Positions 42,856 to 52,008 are shown, counted from the first letter of the stretch. The stretch is 64,000 bases of DNA from Oribacterium sp. NK2B42 (GCF_000424445.1 NZ_AUJX01000014.1:1-64000), one strand, 5' to 3'. Notes: generated by a model not told the origin, from the sequence alone. Program-made: numbers and translations.

Positions 42856-44343
42856 ATGTCTATTCTTGTGGAAATTTGGAAATTTTTCACGACCTATATC
42901 TTAAGACAGGCTCCATACATGGTAGGCTTTCTTACACTTATCGGTTACTGCCTTATGGGCAAAAAATGGTATGAGACACTCAGTGGTACTATCAAAGCTA
43001 TCGTTGGTTTCCTGATCCTGAACGCTGGTTCCGGCGGATTGACAAGTAACTTCAGACCTATCCTTGCAGGTCTTCGTGAGCGTTTCAACCTTAACGCAGC
43101 AGTTATCGATCCTTATTATGGACAGAACGCCGTAGAGGCAGGTGTTGAGGAAGTATTCGGAAAGGGCTTCTCACAGGCTCTTACACTTCTCCTGATCGCG
43201 TTCATCGTAAATATCCTGCTTGTAAGATTCAACAAGATCACAAAGTGCCGTTCACTTTTCACAACAGGTCACGTTCAGGTACAGCAGGCGGCTACAGCTT
43301 ACTGGCTCATCCTCTTCGCACTTCCTGCACTCAGAAACAATGATATGACACTCCTTATCGTTATGGCTGTCATTCTTGGTTCTTATTGGGCAGTTGGTTC
43401 AAACCTTACAGTTAAGCCTATGCAGGAGCTTACAGATGGTGCAGGCTTTGCTATCGCTCATCAGCAGATGTTCGGTATCCGTCTTGCTTATATCGTTGCT
43501 GACAAGTTCTTCGGAACAGACGGTGGAAAGAAGAAGAGAGAAGTTAAGAAGGTTGGCGAGATGGAGATGCCCGGTTTCTTCTCAATCTTTAACGAGAACA
43601 TGGTATGTACAGCGATCCTAATGACTGTATTCTTCGGAATCATCATGATGGTTATCGGTAAGGATTTCTTCGTTGAGAATGGTTCAATGAAGGTTGACAG
43701 CTTTGGTTTCTACATCATCAATACATCACTTCAGTTCGCTGTATATCTTGCAATCCTTCAGCTCGGTGTTCGTACCTTCGTTACAGAGCTCACAGCTTCT
43801 TTCCAGGGTATCGCTGATAAGCTTCTTCCTGCATCAGTTCCCGGTGTTGACTGTGCAGTTTGCTACGGATTCGGTGATTCAAACGCTGTTACATTTGGTT
43901 TCCTCGCAGGTCTTACAGGTCAGATCGTTGCTATCCTTGCACTTATCGTTATGGGTAGCCCGACCATCATCATCTGCGGATTCGTTCCTGTATTCTTTGA
44001 TAATGCTACAATCGGACTTGTTGCCAACGAAAAGGGCGGACTTAAGGCTTGTCTCATAATTCCATTCCTTTCAGGTCTCATCCAGGTATTCGGTGCAGCT
44101 TTCATCTCAGGATGGGTTGGACTTGCAAACTACGGCGGATATCTCGGAATGTTCGACTGGGATACAGTATGGCCTTGCTTCACAGTTCTTATGCACTATC
44201 TTGGATATATTGGTATCGCTATCGTTGTTGTTATCCTCTTTGCTCTTCCTCAGCTTGAGTATCGTCAGGATCCTGAAGGATACTTCCTTATCACAGAGGA
44301 CTATGAGGCATACAAGGAGCACATTGCTAAGAGGAATGCTTAA
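42856..44343 (+). CDS. ulaA: PTS ascorbate-type IIC permease
   Basis: A 495-residue membrane protein with about 11 helices, matching UlaA/SgaT. GNTxxGGLTSNF-like NAGSGGLTSNFRPI near 57-70, TGHVQVQQAA and GFGDSNAVTFGFLAG fall in the transport domain. It carries and phosphorylates L-ascorbate or a related acid during entry. ACGGAGGA precedes the ATG. A hairpin separates it from the IIB gene. Confidence 0.93.
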   Translation: MSILVEIWKFFTTYILRQAPYMVGFLTLIGYCLMGKKWYETLSGTIKAIVGFLILNAGSGGLTSNFRPILAGLRERFNLNAAVIDPYYGQNAVEAGVEEVFGKGFSQALTLLLIAFIVNILLVRFNKITKCRSLFTTGHVQVQQAATAYWLILFALPALRNNDMTLLIVMAVILGSYWAVGSNLTVKPMQELTDGAGFAIAHQQMFGIRLAYIVADKFFGTDGGKKKREVKKVGEMEMPGFFSIFNENMVCTAILMTVFFGIIMMVIGKDFFVENGSMKVDSFGFYIINTSLQFAVYLAILQLGVRTFVTELTASFQGIADKLLPASVPGVDCAVCYGFGDSNAVTFGFLAGLTGQIVAILALIVMGSPTIIICGFVPVFFDNATIGLVANEKGGLKACLIIPFLSGLIQVFGAAFISGWVGLANYGGYLGMFDWDTVWPCFTVLMHYLGYIGIAIVVVILFALPQLEYRQDPEGYFLITEDYEAYKEHIAKRNA

Positions 44344-44379
44344 GCCGGGGGTTTAAACATTATCACATGTAACTAAAAA

Positions 44380-44414
44380 AGGAGTGACATATTCTTTCAA
44401 AAGATGTGTCACTC
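44380..44414 (+). promoter_or_regulatory. Hairpin between PTS IIC and IIB genes
   Basis: GGAGTGACA pairs with TGTCACTCC around a 17-nt partly paired loop. It lies upstream of the IIB ribosome site AAAGGAGG. There is no T tract, so message stability or partial processing is more likely than termination. Confidence 0.5.
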
Positions 44415-44439
44415 CGATATTCTCAAAGGAGGCTATTAA

Positions 44440-44751
44440 ATGGCAAAGAAATTAGATAATAAGAAAATTCTTGCATGTTGTGCAAATGGAGCAGGTTCTT
44501 CACTTATGATGGAGAATGCTATCAAGAAGGTTCTTACACGTAACGGAATCAAGGTTGCAGAGCTTCGTCATGCACCTATCTCTGAAGGAAAGACAGCTTC
44601 AAGAAACTATGATGTTGTGTTCTGTGCAAAGACCTTTGTTAACACTTTTGAGGGTGTTGAGGCAAGCGGAACTGTTCTTATTCCTCTTAAGAATGTAATG
44701 TCAGATAAGGAAATCGAAGCAGCACTTGCAGAGAGAGAACTGCTTGATTAA
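44440..44751 (+). CDS. ulaB: PTS IIB component, ascorbate type
   Basis: A 103-residue IIB with the phosphocysteine loop CANGAGSS, in which Cys14 is the likely phosphorylation site (Cys13 is adjacent). It transfers phosphate from IIA to the sugar acid bound by IIC. It completes the IIA-IIC-IIB set of the operon. Confidence 0.92.
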   Translation: MAKKLDNKKILACCANGAGSSLMMENAIKKVLTRNGIKVAELRHAPISEGKTASRNYDVVFCAKTFVNTFEGVEASGTVLIPLKNVMSDKEIEAALAERELLD

Positions 44752-44778
44752 TTCTTCATTCAGATAACGATGTCTTTG

Positions 44779-44822
44779 ATAACAGCGAAATTCAAAAATA
44801 GAGAGTTTCGCTGTTATTCCAT
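44779..44822 (+). terminator. Terminator after the PTS IIB gene
   Basis: TAACAGCGAAA pairs perfectly with TTTCGCTGTTA around a 15-nt loop. The following T run is short. Confidence 0.5.
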
Positions 44823-44847
44823 ATAAGAACAGATTGAGAGAACGGCT

Positions 44848-45678
44848 ATGGACAAAAAAGTATTGTTTCTTGATATAGATGGCACTCTTTTGGACGATCA
44901 GAAAAAGATCAGCAATGAAAATAAAAGTGCGATAGATTTGATGCTCTCCAAAGGGCATAAAGTTATCATAAATACCGGTCGTCCTCTCTACGGGGTAACC
45001 GGAATCATAAAGGAACTGTCCCTTGAAAGAGAGGGTTGTTACGTTCTTGCTTTTAACGGAGGTCTTCTTTATGAGCCTCTTACCAAAAAGATTCTGTTTA
45101 AATCTACTTTATCTCCTGAACTTATAAAAATGGTATCTTCCGAAGCTGTAAAAGAGAAGGTGCATATCCATATGTTTGACGAATGGGATGTACTTTGTGA
45201 GTCCCATTGGGATGATGATGATCTCAGATACTATATAGGCCGTCTTCCGGGTTTGAAGTATAAGATTATTCCTGAGAATGGACTGGATGATATTTACTCC
45301 TATAAGATAAGCGGAGTGGACCAATCTTCAAAAGAAAGACTTAAAGAGTTCGGTGATAAACTAAAGCGTATATCCGATGGTCGGATCGATGCATTCCTTT
45401 CTCACAGTACGCTGCTTGAGATCGTGATATCCGGACAGAATAAGGGAACAGGAATTGACAAGGTTATGGAGGTTCTTGGAATAGATAAGAGACATTCCAT
45501 AGCAGTCGGAGATGAAGAAAATGATATTCCCATGCTGGAACAGGCAGGGATAGGTGTAGCTACAAAAAATGCAACACAAAAACTAAAAGATGTGGCCGAT
45601 ATGGTAACAGAAAATGACAACAACAATTCTGCAGTTGCGGAAGTGATATACAAGCTCATACTTAAGGACGGTAATTGA
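44848..45678 (+). CDS. Cof-type HAD-superfamily phosphatase
   Basis: A 276-residue HAD hydrolase of subfamily IIB. Motif I is DIDGTLLDD (9-17), motif II NTGR, and motif III/IV AVGDEENDIPMLEQAG. It is likely a sugar-phosphate phosphatase that relieves accumulation of phosphorylated intermediates. It is located between the PTS genes and the DeoR regulator. Confidence 0.9.
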   Translation: MDKKVLFLDIDGTLLDDQKKISNENKSAIDLMLSKGHKVIINTGRPLYGVTGIIKELSLEREGCYVLAFNGGLLYEPLTKKILFKSTLSPELIKMVSSEAVKEKVHIHMFDEWDVLCESHWDDDDLRYYIGRLPGLKYKIIPENGLDDIYSYKISGVDQSSKERLKEFGDKLKRISDGRIDAFLSHSTLLEIVISGQNKGTGIDKVMEVLGIDKRHSIAVGDEENDIPMLEQAGIGVATKNATQKLKDVADMVTENDNNNSAVAEVIYKLILKDGN

Positions 45679-45784
45679 TCAGTATTTCCGTATATACTAA
45701 GTGTGTTTTCCGAGTCGATGCATCAGTACCATTTGTGTTAACCGACTCTGCCATCTTTACTAAAAAAGCTCTTGGAGATTACTA

Positions 45785-46558
45785 ATGAAGAATACGCGAA
45801 AAAGTGTTGAGGAGCGACAACTGAATATCCTGAAAGCTGTTAACCAGCGGGGTGAGATAAAGGTAGAGGATCTGGTTGAGCTATACGGTATATCTGCCAT
45901 GACAGTCAGAAGAGACCTCCAGTATCTGGAGGACAGGCAGATGCTTTTCAGGACACATGGAGGAGCCATGTCTCTTGAAAGAAGCAGATATACAAAATTG
46001 ATTACTCCTGAGATAGCAGTTTATCGTGATAAGATATCTCAATATGCTTCAAGTCTTCTTGAAGATGGAGACACTATTTTTATCAATGCCAGTAAAACGG
46101 CTTTGGGAATACTTAAATTTGTAAATGACAAACATATCACTGCAATAACAAACAACGGATGGATATTTGAAGAACAGTATCCGGAGAATGTTTCCATCCA
46201 CATTACCGGCGGACAGGTCAGAGGTAAGGCCATGGTGGGAGATTACGTTATGAGAAATCTTCTGGATATGTCTGTGGACAAAACCTTTGTAGGCTGTGCT
46301 GCTGTGTATGATAATGGTGAGTTCAGGTATGACATACCTACCGAGATAGGTATCAATGAAGCCATGATAAGCAGGACAAAGGAATCATTTTATATCCTTG
46401 CAGATCATTCCAAGCTTATGCATGGTTCGGAAAGAAGCAGCCTGTATGGCAGCTTTATATACGAGCAGCCGGTGACATTGATAACGGATGATATGGCAGA
46501 TCCAGAGATCCTTGAAAGGCTTAGGGGATTAGGAATGGAAATAATTGTAGTTAGGTGA
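45785..46558 (+). CDS. DeoR-family transcriptional regulator
   Basis: A 257-residue DeoR protein: the N-terminal helix-turn-helix (KVEDLVELYGISAMTVRRDL, about 26-45) and the C-terminal sugar-phosphate sensor domain (DGDTIFINASKTALGI; ADHSKL). It probably represses the ascorbate-type genes until a phosphorylated intermediate appears. Candidate operators are the repeats at 41014-41116. Its end overlaps the open frame of the next gene. Confidence 0.9.
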   Translation: MKNTRKSVEERQLNILKAVNQRGEIKVEDLVELYGISAMTVRRDLQYLEDRQMLFRTHGGAMSLERSRYTKLITPEIAVYRDKISQYASSLLEDGDTIFINASKTALGILKFVNDKHITAITNNGWIFEEQYPENVSIHITGGQVRGKAMVGDYVMRNLLDMSVDKTFVGCAAVYDNGEFRYDIPTEIGINEAMISRTKESFYILADHSKLMHGSERSSLYGSFIYEQPVTLITDDMADPEILERLRGLGMEIIVVR

Positions 46559-46572
46559 TGGTTGGAGGCGTA

Positions 46573-47388
46573 ATGCAGGATTTCACACAGTATTTTTTAT
46601 ATATACCGGGAATTGTGATATTTCTTCTTGGCTCAGGTCAGGTGCGGAAGTGGATCACAAGCAACAGGAACGGTTCTGTAGACGGACTTGTAGTGCGCTG
46701 CGAGCATGTTGTAAAAAAAGACAGAAAGAACCGGGAAGCCTTCAACTATTTCAATACTACAGTCGAATATGTTAATCCCAAAACAGGAAACAAAGAAATA
46801 CACGCCATAAAGACACCGACAGAATATGCGGTGGGGCAGCAGGTACGTCTGACCAAAACATCGGAATTCGGAAATATCGTAATCAATGATGCAGATGAAA
46901 GTACCATATTTCATCCTGTAGCCGTTATGGTGGGAGGTGCACTGACTATCCTGCTGGCTCTCTGGACAAATCAGGGAAACGAGGTTTATGCCATGGGATG
47001 TCTGGCAGCGCTGTTCATGGGAGCAGGAGCCTGCCTTGTGCATAATTATGTGAATGTTTCCCGTATGGGACTTAAACCATTTGAAGCAGAAATAATCGAT
47101 ACCTATAAGAGGCAGATATCCAAGTCTTCAAAGATATTAAGAGGAGATAAATTCATTTATTATCCTGTGGTTAAATATGAAATGAACAGAAGCGAAAATA
47201 TCATGCGCCTGCATGTGGATTCTGAATATGAGAAGACATTTCCCATAGGAGATAAGATAACGCTGTTTTATGATGAAAAAACCCAACAGATCAGGGAAAA
47301 GAATGCACAACCAATACAACTTATTATTGGACTTATGCTTTTGATACTGGGTATAGCAGTAGCATTTTCGATATTGACTGCTATATAA
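46573..47388 (+). CDS. Membrane protein of unknown function (DUF3592-like)
   Basis: About 271 residues with four membrane helices, at the N-terminus (YFLYIPGIVIFLLG), in two central segments (about 118-165) and at the C-terminus (LIIGLMLLILGIAVAFSIL). Two soluble beta domains lie between them, each with the pattern seen in DUF3592 proteins (VEYVNPKTG, VGQQVRL; VVKYEMNR, IGDKITLFYDE). The start is uncertain: ATG 46573 has GGAGG upstream; GTG 46555 and ATG 46558 overlap the deoR stop. The function is unknown and there is no evident link to sugar uptake. Confidence 0.7.
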   Translation: MQDFTQYFLYIPGIVIFLLGSGQVRKWITSNRNGSVDGLVVRCEHVVKKDRKNREAFNYFNTTVEYVNPKTGNKEIHAIKTPTEYAVGQQVRLTKTSEFGNIVINDADESTIFHPVAVMVGGALTILLALWTNQGNEVYAMGCLAALFMGAGACLVHNYVNVSRMGLKPFEAEIIDTYKRQISKSSKILRGDKFIYYPVVKYEMNRSENIMRLHVDSEYEKTFPIGDKITLFYDEKTQQIREKNAQPIQLIIGLMLLILGIAVAFSILTAI

Positions 47389-47458
47389 TATAGAAAGAAT
47401 CCTCGGGGTTCTTTTGAAGTACCGGGATAGTTATTATTAACAAACAGGAGGTTTTCCA

Positions 47459-48157
47459 ATGTTAGAGGAACTTAAGAAAAAAGTCTATGAGGCAAATATA
47501 CTTCTTCCAAAGTATGGGCTTGTTACCTTCACATGGGGCAACGTAAGCGCAATAGACAGAGAGTCCGGCTTATTTGTAATCAAACCAAGTGGGGTTGATT
47601 ATGAGACAATGACTCCGGATGATATGGTGGTTATGGATCTTGACGGAAATAAGGTTGAAGGAAAACTCAATCCTTCATCAGATACTCCTACACATTTGGA
47701 AATATATAAGGCATTTAAAGACGTAGGCGGAGTTGTTCATACCCATTCCTCATATGCTACAAGCTGGGCTCAGGCCGGACGCAGCATTCCTTGCTACGGT
47801 ACAACACATGCTGACTACTTCTATGGAGAGATCCCATGCGTAAGATGTCTCACAAAGGATGAGATCGAGTCAGCTTACGAGGAGAATACAGGAAAACTTA
47901 TCGTATCCGAATTCCAACGTATGGAGAAGGATCCTGTGGCAGTTCCTGCGGTTCTTTGCAAGAATCACGGTGTATTTGCCTGGGGCAAGGACGGCCATGA
48001 AGCAGTTCATAACGCGGTTGTTACTGAGGAAGTAGCAAAGATGGCATACAGATGCGAAGTTATCAACAAAGATGTTAAGCCTGCACCTCAGGAGCTTATG
48101 GATAAGCATTATTATCGTAAGCACGGTGCTAATGCATATTACGGACAGGGAAAATAA
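47459..48157 (+). CDS. ulaF: L-ribulose-5-phosphate 4-epimerase
   Basis: A 232-residue class II aldolase-fold epimerase (AraD/UlaF). [10 protein letters not shown] (22-31) and [10 protein letters not shown] bind phosphate; [17 protein letters not shown] holds the zinc histidines, and [11 protein letters not shown] the third ligand. It converts L-ribulose 5-phosphate to D-xylulose 5-phosphate, the last specific step of ascorbate catabolism. AGGAGG precedes the ATG. Confidence 0.93.
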   Translation: MLEELKKKVYEANILLPKYGLVTFTWGNVSAIDRESGLFVIKPSGVDYETMTPDDMVVMDLDGNKVEGKLNPSSDTPTHLEIYKAFKDVGGVVHTHSSYATSWAQAGRSIPCYGTTHADYFYGEIPCVRCLTKDEIESAYEENTGKLIVSEFQRMEKDPVAVPAVLCKNHGVFAWGKDGHEAVHNAVVTEEVAKMAYRCEVINKDVKPAPQELMDKHYYRKHGANAYYGQGK

Positions 48158-48158
48158 A

Positions 48159-48815
48159 ATGAGAATACTAAGTCCCTCTATCCTGTCTGCGGATTTCAAA
48201 AATCTGGGACAGCAGATCGTTGATGTAAAGAATGCGGGTGCAGAGTATCTTCATGTGGATGTAATGGACGGTGTTTTTGTAAAGTCCATATCACTCGGTA
48301 TGCCGGTTATAAAAAGTGCCAGAAGCGCATGCGATATCTTTTTTGATGTACACCTTATGATTGTGGATCCTATAAGATATATTGAAGAAATAGCCGCTTC
48401 CGGAGCTGACGGCATAACCTTCCATCTGGAAGCTGCCGAGGATCCCATGGCTGTTATCGATAAGATTCACAGCCTCGGAAAGCACGCAGGAATTTCCATC
48501 AAACCCGGCACAGATGTAGCAACACTTAAACCATATCTTGACAAGGTTGAAATGATTCTGCTCATGACAGTGGAACCCGGTTTCGGCGGTCAGAAGATTA
48601 TCCCCGAAAGCTTTGACAGAATCAAAGCCGTCAGAAAAATGCTCGAAGATGCCGGCTCCAACGCCGACCTCGAAGTTGACGGCGGCATCAAAAAAGACAA
48701 TGTCCAGGAAATCGTAAAAGCCGGAGCCAACGTCATCGTTGCCGGCTCCGCCATTTACGCTGGTGACGCAGCCGCGAACGTCAAAGAATTTTTATCTCTG
48801 ATAAATAATGCATAA
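48159..48815 (+). CDS. rpe: Ribulose-phosphate 3-epimerase
   Basis: A 218-residue TIM-barrel Rpe: LSPSILSADF (4-13), HVDVMDGVFV, DVHLMI, MTVEPGFGGQ and VDGGIK are the classic motifs. It interconverts D-ribulose and D-xylulose 5-phosphate, joining the ascorbate product to the pentose phosphate pathway. It starts one base after the ulaF stop. It is not the decarboxylase UlaD, whose motifs are missing. Confidence 0.93.
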   Translation: MRILSPSILSADFKNLGQQIVDVKNAGAEYLHVDVMDGVFVKSISLGMPVIKSARSACDIFFDVHLMIVDPIRYIEEIAASGADGITFHLEAAEDPMAVIDKIHSLGKHAGISIKPGTDVATLKPYLDKVEMILLMTVEPGFGGQKIIPESFDRIKAVRKMLEDAGSNADLEVDGGIKKDNVQEIVKAGANVIVAGSAIYAGDAAANVKEFLSLINNA

Positions 48816-48836
48816 ATAAGTACTTTTAGCCAATAC

Positions 48837-49002
48837 GTGAAGAAAATGCAGGGGATGTGCGGCTAGGCTTGCGAGTTGAAATAACAGTCGGCTTCACATG
48901 TACGACCCAGATGCACGTCAGTGCAGTTGGGGCGAACATGTGAAGCCGACTGTTATTTCAATCTCGTGGGCCGTCGCGCATCCCCTGCATTTTCTGTCCC
49001 AT
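48837..49002. repeat. Long cloverleaf-like palindromic repeat, copy 2 (intact)
   Basis: A 166-nt unit with the same outer arms and linkers as 5834-6118. The inner stem pairs 48876-48901 with 48936-48961 perfectly (26 bp) and caps a 34-nt loop of the same length as copy 1, again with GCAC-NNNN-GTGC. It lies between rpe and the copA promoter. Confidence 0.8.
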
Positions 49003-49018
49003 TTAAAAAAAACAGGTA

Positions 49019-49047
49019 TTGACTAACATACCCCCGGGTGGTATATT
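49019..49047 (+). promoter_or_regulatory. copA promoter with CsoR-type operator in the spacer
   Basis: TTGACT (49019-49024) and TATATT (49042-49047) are separated by exactly 17 bp. The spacer contains ATACCCCCGGGTGGTAT (49029-49045), a GC-rich pseudo-palindrome flanked by A/T as in known CsoR operators. A half-site GGGGGTAT follows near 49073. Apo-CsoR (encoded at 51703) would block the promoter and copper would release it. Confidence 0.75.
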
Positions 49048-49109
49048 TAGCTCACACCTCAAGATAGGGAGTGGGGGTATATTGATTAACGATCATCACG
49101 GAGGACGAG

Positions 49110-51692
49110 ATGGAACAGTATATAGTAACCGGCATGAGCTGCGCCGCATGCCAGGCAAGAGTAGAAAAAGCCGCAAAAAAAGTACCCGGTGTTAAAGAAG
49201 CCAACGTCTCACTTCTGACCAATACACTTATGGTCGACGGCACCGCCGAATCCTGTGACATCATAAAAGCAGTGGAAGAAGCCGGCTACGGAGCTTCGGT
49301 TAAAGGCGCACAGAAGACAGAGGAAAATACCTACGAAGACAGCCTCAAGGCCCAGGAAGAAGCATTAAAAGACCATGAAACACCGGTATTGAAGAATCGC
49401 TTACTCAGATCTGCGGTACTGCTCCTGACACTCATGTATCTCTCCATGGGACACAACATGGCAGGATTCCCGGTTCCCGCCTTTCTTGAAAATCCTGCGG
49501 CCAATGCATTGACTCAGATGCTCATCGCAATAGTTGTGATGTATATAAACCGGAAGTTTTTCATAGACGGCTTCAGGACGCTTTTTGACGGCTCCCCCAA
49601 TATGGATGCGCTTATCGCTTTGGGATCCACAGCATCCTTTGCATATTCACTTGTATCTCTTTATATCATGATAAATGCCATGGGCAGAGGTGAGTCGGAG
49701 ACAGTCCATCATCTGGCACATAACCTATATTTTGAGACAGCGGCAATGATACCTACGCTCATAACTGTAGGAAAGCTTCTGGAAGCAATGTCAAAAGGAC
49801 ATACAACAGATGCGCTTAAGAGCCTCATGAAGCTTTCTCCAAAAACTGCGGTTCTTTACCGCGACGGAAAGGAGACAGAAGTTCCTATTGCCGAGGTTAA
49901 AACCGGAGACCTGTTTGTTGTAAGACCCGGAGAGAATATCCCCGTGGACGGAATCATAGAAGAAGGAGAAACTTCTGTAAATGAGTCAGCCCTTACGGGA
50001 GAATCCATACCGGTTGACAAAACTTTAGGGGATATGGTTTCTGCCGGAACCATCAATCAGTCAGGATATGTAAAGTCAAGGGCTACGAGAGTCGGCAAGG
50101 ATACAACATTATCCCAGATCATAAATATGGTTTCGGATGCAGCCGCAACAAAGGCTCCTATAGCAAGAATTGCGGATAAGGTCGCTTCTGTATTTGTGCC
50201 TTTCGTCATTACCGTTTCGGTGCTTACATTATTTATCTGGCTTTTTATGGGAAAAGGCATCGAGTTCTCCATTCCGAGAGCAGTTGCGGTACTGGTTATT
50301 TCCTGCCCATGTGCTTTGGGACTTGCAACACCGGTGGCCATAATGGTAGGAAACGGCATGGGAGCCAAAAACGGTATCCTGTATAAAACCGCTGCTTCCC
50401 AGGAACAGTCAGGACGTATAGAGATAGTTGCACTTGATAAGACAGGCACCATCACAAAGGGTGAGCCGGTGGTGACGGATATAATACCTGAGGAAGGTGT
50501 CACAAAGGAAGAACTGCTGAGTCTTGCGGCTTCCCTGGAACAGAAATCGGAGCATCCTTTGGCAAAGGCTGTTATGAGCTATGCCAATGAAAACCATATA
50601 CGTATTCCTGAGGTAAGTGACTTCCGCGCATTACCGGGAAACGGCATAACTGCAAAGCTTGACTGCCATGAGCTTTACGGCGGTTCCGGGAAGTTCATGA
50701 TGGAGAAATTCGGAGCTGATGATACAATTGTCCGTAAGTCCGATGAGCTTTCTGAAATGGGAAAAACACCGCTTTTCTTTTCCGAAGATAATAAGCTTCT
50801 TGGCATGATTGCTGTCTCTGATACAATAAAAGAGGATTCCGCCAAAGCCATAAAAGAGCTTAAAGGTATGGGCATCGAGGTCTATATGATCACAGGTGAT
50901 AATGAAAAGACCGCACAGGCAATCGCTAAGCAGGCAGGAGTCTATCACGTGATTGCCGGTGTTCTTCCGGACGGTAAGGAAGCGGTTATCCGTGAGCTTC
51001 AGAAAAAGGGCAAGGTTGCAATGGTTGGTGACGGAATCAATGATGCGCCGGCATTAACAAGATCGGATCTTGGTGTAGCCATAGGAGCGGGGGCTGATGT
51101 AGCCATTGACGCTGCCGACGTGGTCATCATGAAGTCAAAGCTTACGGATGTAGCTGCAGCCATAAGACTTGGCAGGGCCACCATAAGGAATATCCATGAA
51201 AATCTTTTCTGGGCATTCTTTTATAATGTTATCTGCATACCTCTTGCGGCAGGCTTTTACTCGGCTCTTTTCGGATGGGATTTTGAAATGAATCCTATGG
51301 TGGGAGCAGCCGCCATGAGCATTTCCAGCTTCACGGTATGTATGAATGCCCTGAGACTGAATCTTTTCGATGTATTCGACGCATCAAAGGATAAAAAAAT
51401 AAAAAGGAAAACTACAGCGACCGCGGAAAAGGAAGCTGAGTTAAATACAAATGAAGAAACAAAAAAGGAGAATGAAATCATGACAGAAACAGTTAATATC
51501 AAGGGAATGATGTGCGGACATTGCGAGGCAACAGTTAAGAAGGCTCTGGAGGCCCTTGACGGAGTTACTTCAGCAACAGTTTCCCATGACAGCGGAACAG
51601 CCGTTATTGAGCTTTCAAAGGACGTTGATGAGGCAGCAATTAAAAAGGCTGTGGAGGATCACGACTTCGAGTTCGTTTCCATCGTAAAGTAA
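49110..51692 (+). CDS. copA: Copper-exporting P1B-type ATPase with C-terminal CopZ-like domain
   Basis: 860 residues. The N-terminal HMA domain has GMSCAAC (Cys11, Cys14). The membrane core carries the copper-site CPC at 399-401 (SCPCALGLATP), the phosphorylated Asp443 in DKTGT, then GDGINDAPAL. After the last helices an acidic/lysine linker (about 755-790) leads to a second HMA domain with GMMCGHC (Cys802, Cys805). This last domain begins at an ATG (51480) preceded by AAAAAAGGAG nine bases upstream, so a free 70-residue CopZ could also be made. It exports Cu(I). The operon continues with csoR. Confidence 0.95.
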   Translation: MEQYIVTGMSCAACQARVEKAAKKVPGVKEANVSLLTNTLMVDGTAESCDIIKAVEEAGYGASVKGAQKTEENTYEDSLKAQEEALKDHETPVLKNRLLRSAVLLLTLMYLSMGHNMAGFPVPAFLENPAANALTQMLIAIVVMYINRKFFIDGFRTLFDGSPNMDALIALGSTASFAYSLVSLYIMINAMGRGESETVHHLAHNLYFETAAMIPTLITVGKLLEAMSKGHTTDALKSLMKLSPKTAVLYRDGKETEVPIAEVKTGDLFVVRPGENIPVDGIIEEGETSVNESALTGESIPVDKTLGDMVSAGTINQSGYVKSRATRVGKDTTLSQIINMVSDAAATKAPIARIADKVASVFVPFVITVSVLTLFIWLFMGKGIEFSIPRAVAVLVISCPCALGLATPVAIMVGNGMGAKNGILYKTAASQEQSGRIEIVALDKTGTITKGEPVVTDIIPEEGVTKEELLSLAASLEQKSEHPLAKAVMSYANENHIRIPEVSDFRALPGNGITAKLDCHELYGGSGKFMMEKFGADDTIVRKSDELSEMGKTPLFFSEDNKLLGMIAVSDTIKEDSAKAIKELKGMGIEVYMITGDNEKTAQAIAKQAGVYHVIAGVLPDGKEAVIRELQKKGKVAMVGDGINDAPALTRSDLGVAIGAGADVAIDAADVVIMKSKLTDVAAAIRLGRATIRNIHENLFWAFFYNVICIPLAAGFYSALFGWDFEMNPMVGAAAMSISSFTVCMNALRLNLFDVFDASKDKKIKRKTTATAEKEAELNTNEETKKENEIMTETVNIKGMMCGHCEATVKKALEALDGVTSATVSHDSGTAVIELSKDVDEAAIKKAVEDHDFEFVSIVK
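51480..51692 (+). CDS. copZ: Possible internal CopZ-like copper chaperone (in frame with copA)
   Basis: In-frame translation from ATG 51480 would give a 70-residue HMA protein (GMMCGHC; ends VSIVK) identical to the C-terminal domain of CopA. The Shine-Dalgarno AAAAAAGGAG (51461-51470) has ideal 9-nt spacing, which is unlikely in the middle of a coding region by chance. Its length equals free CopZ proteins. Whether it is made is inference. Confidence 0.5.
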   Translation: MTETVNIKGMMCGHCEATVKKALEALDGVTSATVSHDSGTAVIELSKDVDEAAIKKAVEDHDFEFVSIVK

Positions 51693-51702
51693 GGTGAATG
51701 AC

Positions 51703-52008
51703 ATGCCTGCTTGTTGTGACGGAGAAAATGTAAGACATAAGAACAGAACCCCTGAGCAGATAAAGGCCCTGACAACCAGGCTTAACCGTATAGAAGGTCA
51801 GATCTGCGGGATAAAAAAGATGATCGAGGACAACAGGTATTGCCCCGATATCCTTATCCAGGTAAGTTCGGTTCAGGCATCTCTCAATTCATTTAACAAA
51901 GAACTCCTGAGTTCGCATATCAAGTCCTGTGTTGTGGAGGATATAAAAGACGGAAAAGAAGACGCGGTGGATGAGCTGTGTGAGCTTCTGAAGAAAACAA
52001 TGAAATAA
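51703..52008 (+). CDS. csoR: Copper-sensing repressor CsoR
   Basis: A 101-residue CsoR/RcnR-family repressor. The Cu(I) ligands are in the expected order: Cys47 (NRYCPDIL), His72 and Cys76 (SHIKSC). ATG 51703 is preferred over GTG 51694 because AAGGTG precedes it. N-terminal Cys4-Cys5 are additional. It binds the operator in the copA promoter in the absence of copper, closing a feedback loop with copA. Confidence 0.92.
   Translation: MPACCDGENVRHKNRTPEQIKALTTRLNRIEGQICGIKKMIEDNRYCPDILIQVSSVQASLNSFNKELLSSHIKSCVVEDIKDGKEDAVDELCELLKKTMK

Noticed and set aside
48159-48815. Assignment of the epimerase as UlaD
   Set aside because: SPSILSADF, DVHLMI and MTVEPGFGGQ are diagnostic of ribulose-phosphate 3-epimerase; decarboxylase motifs are absent.
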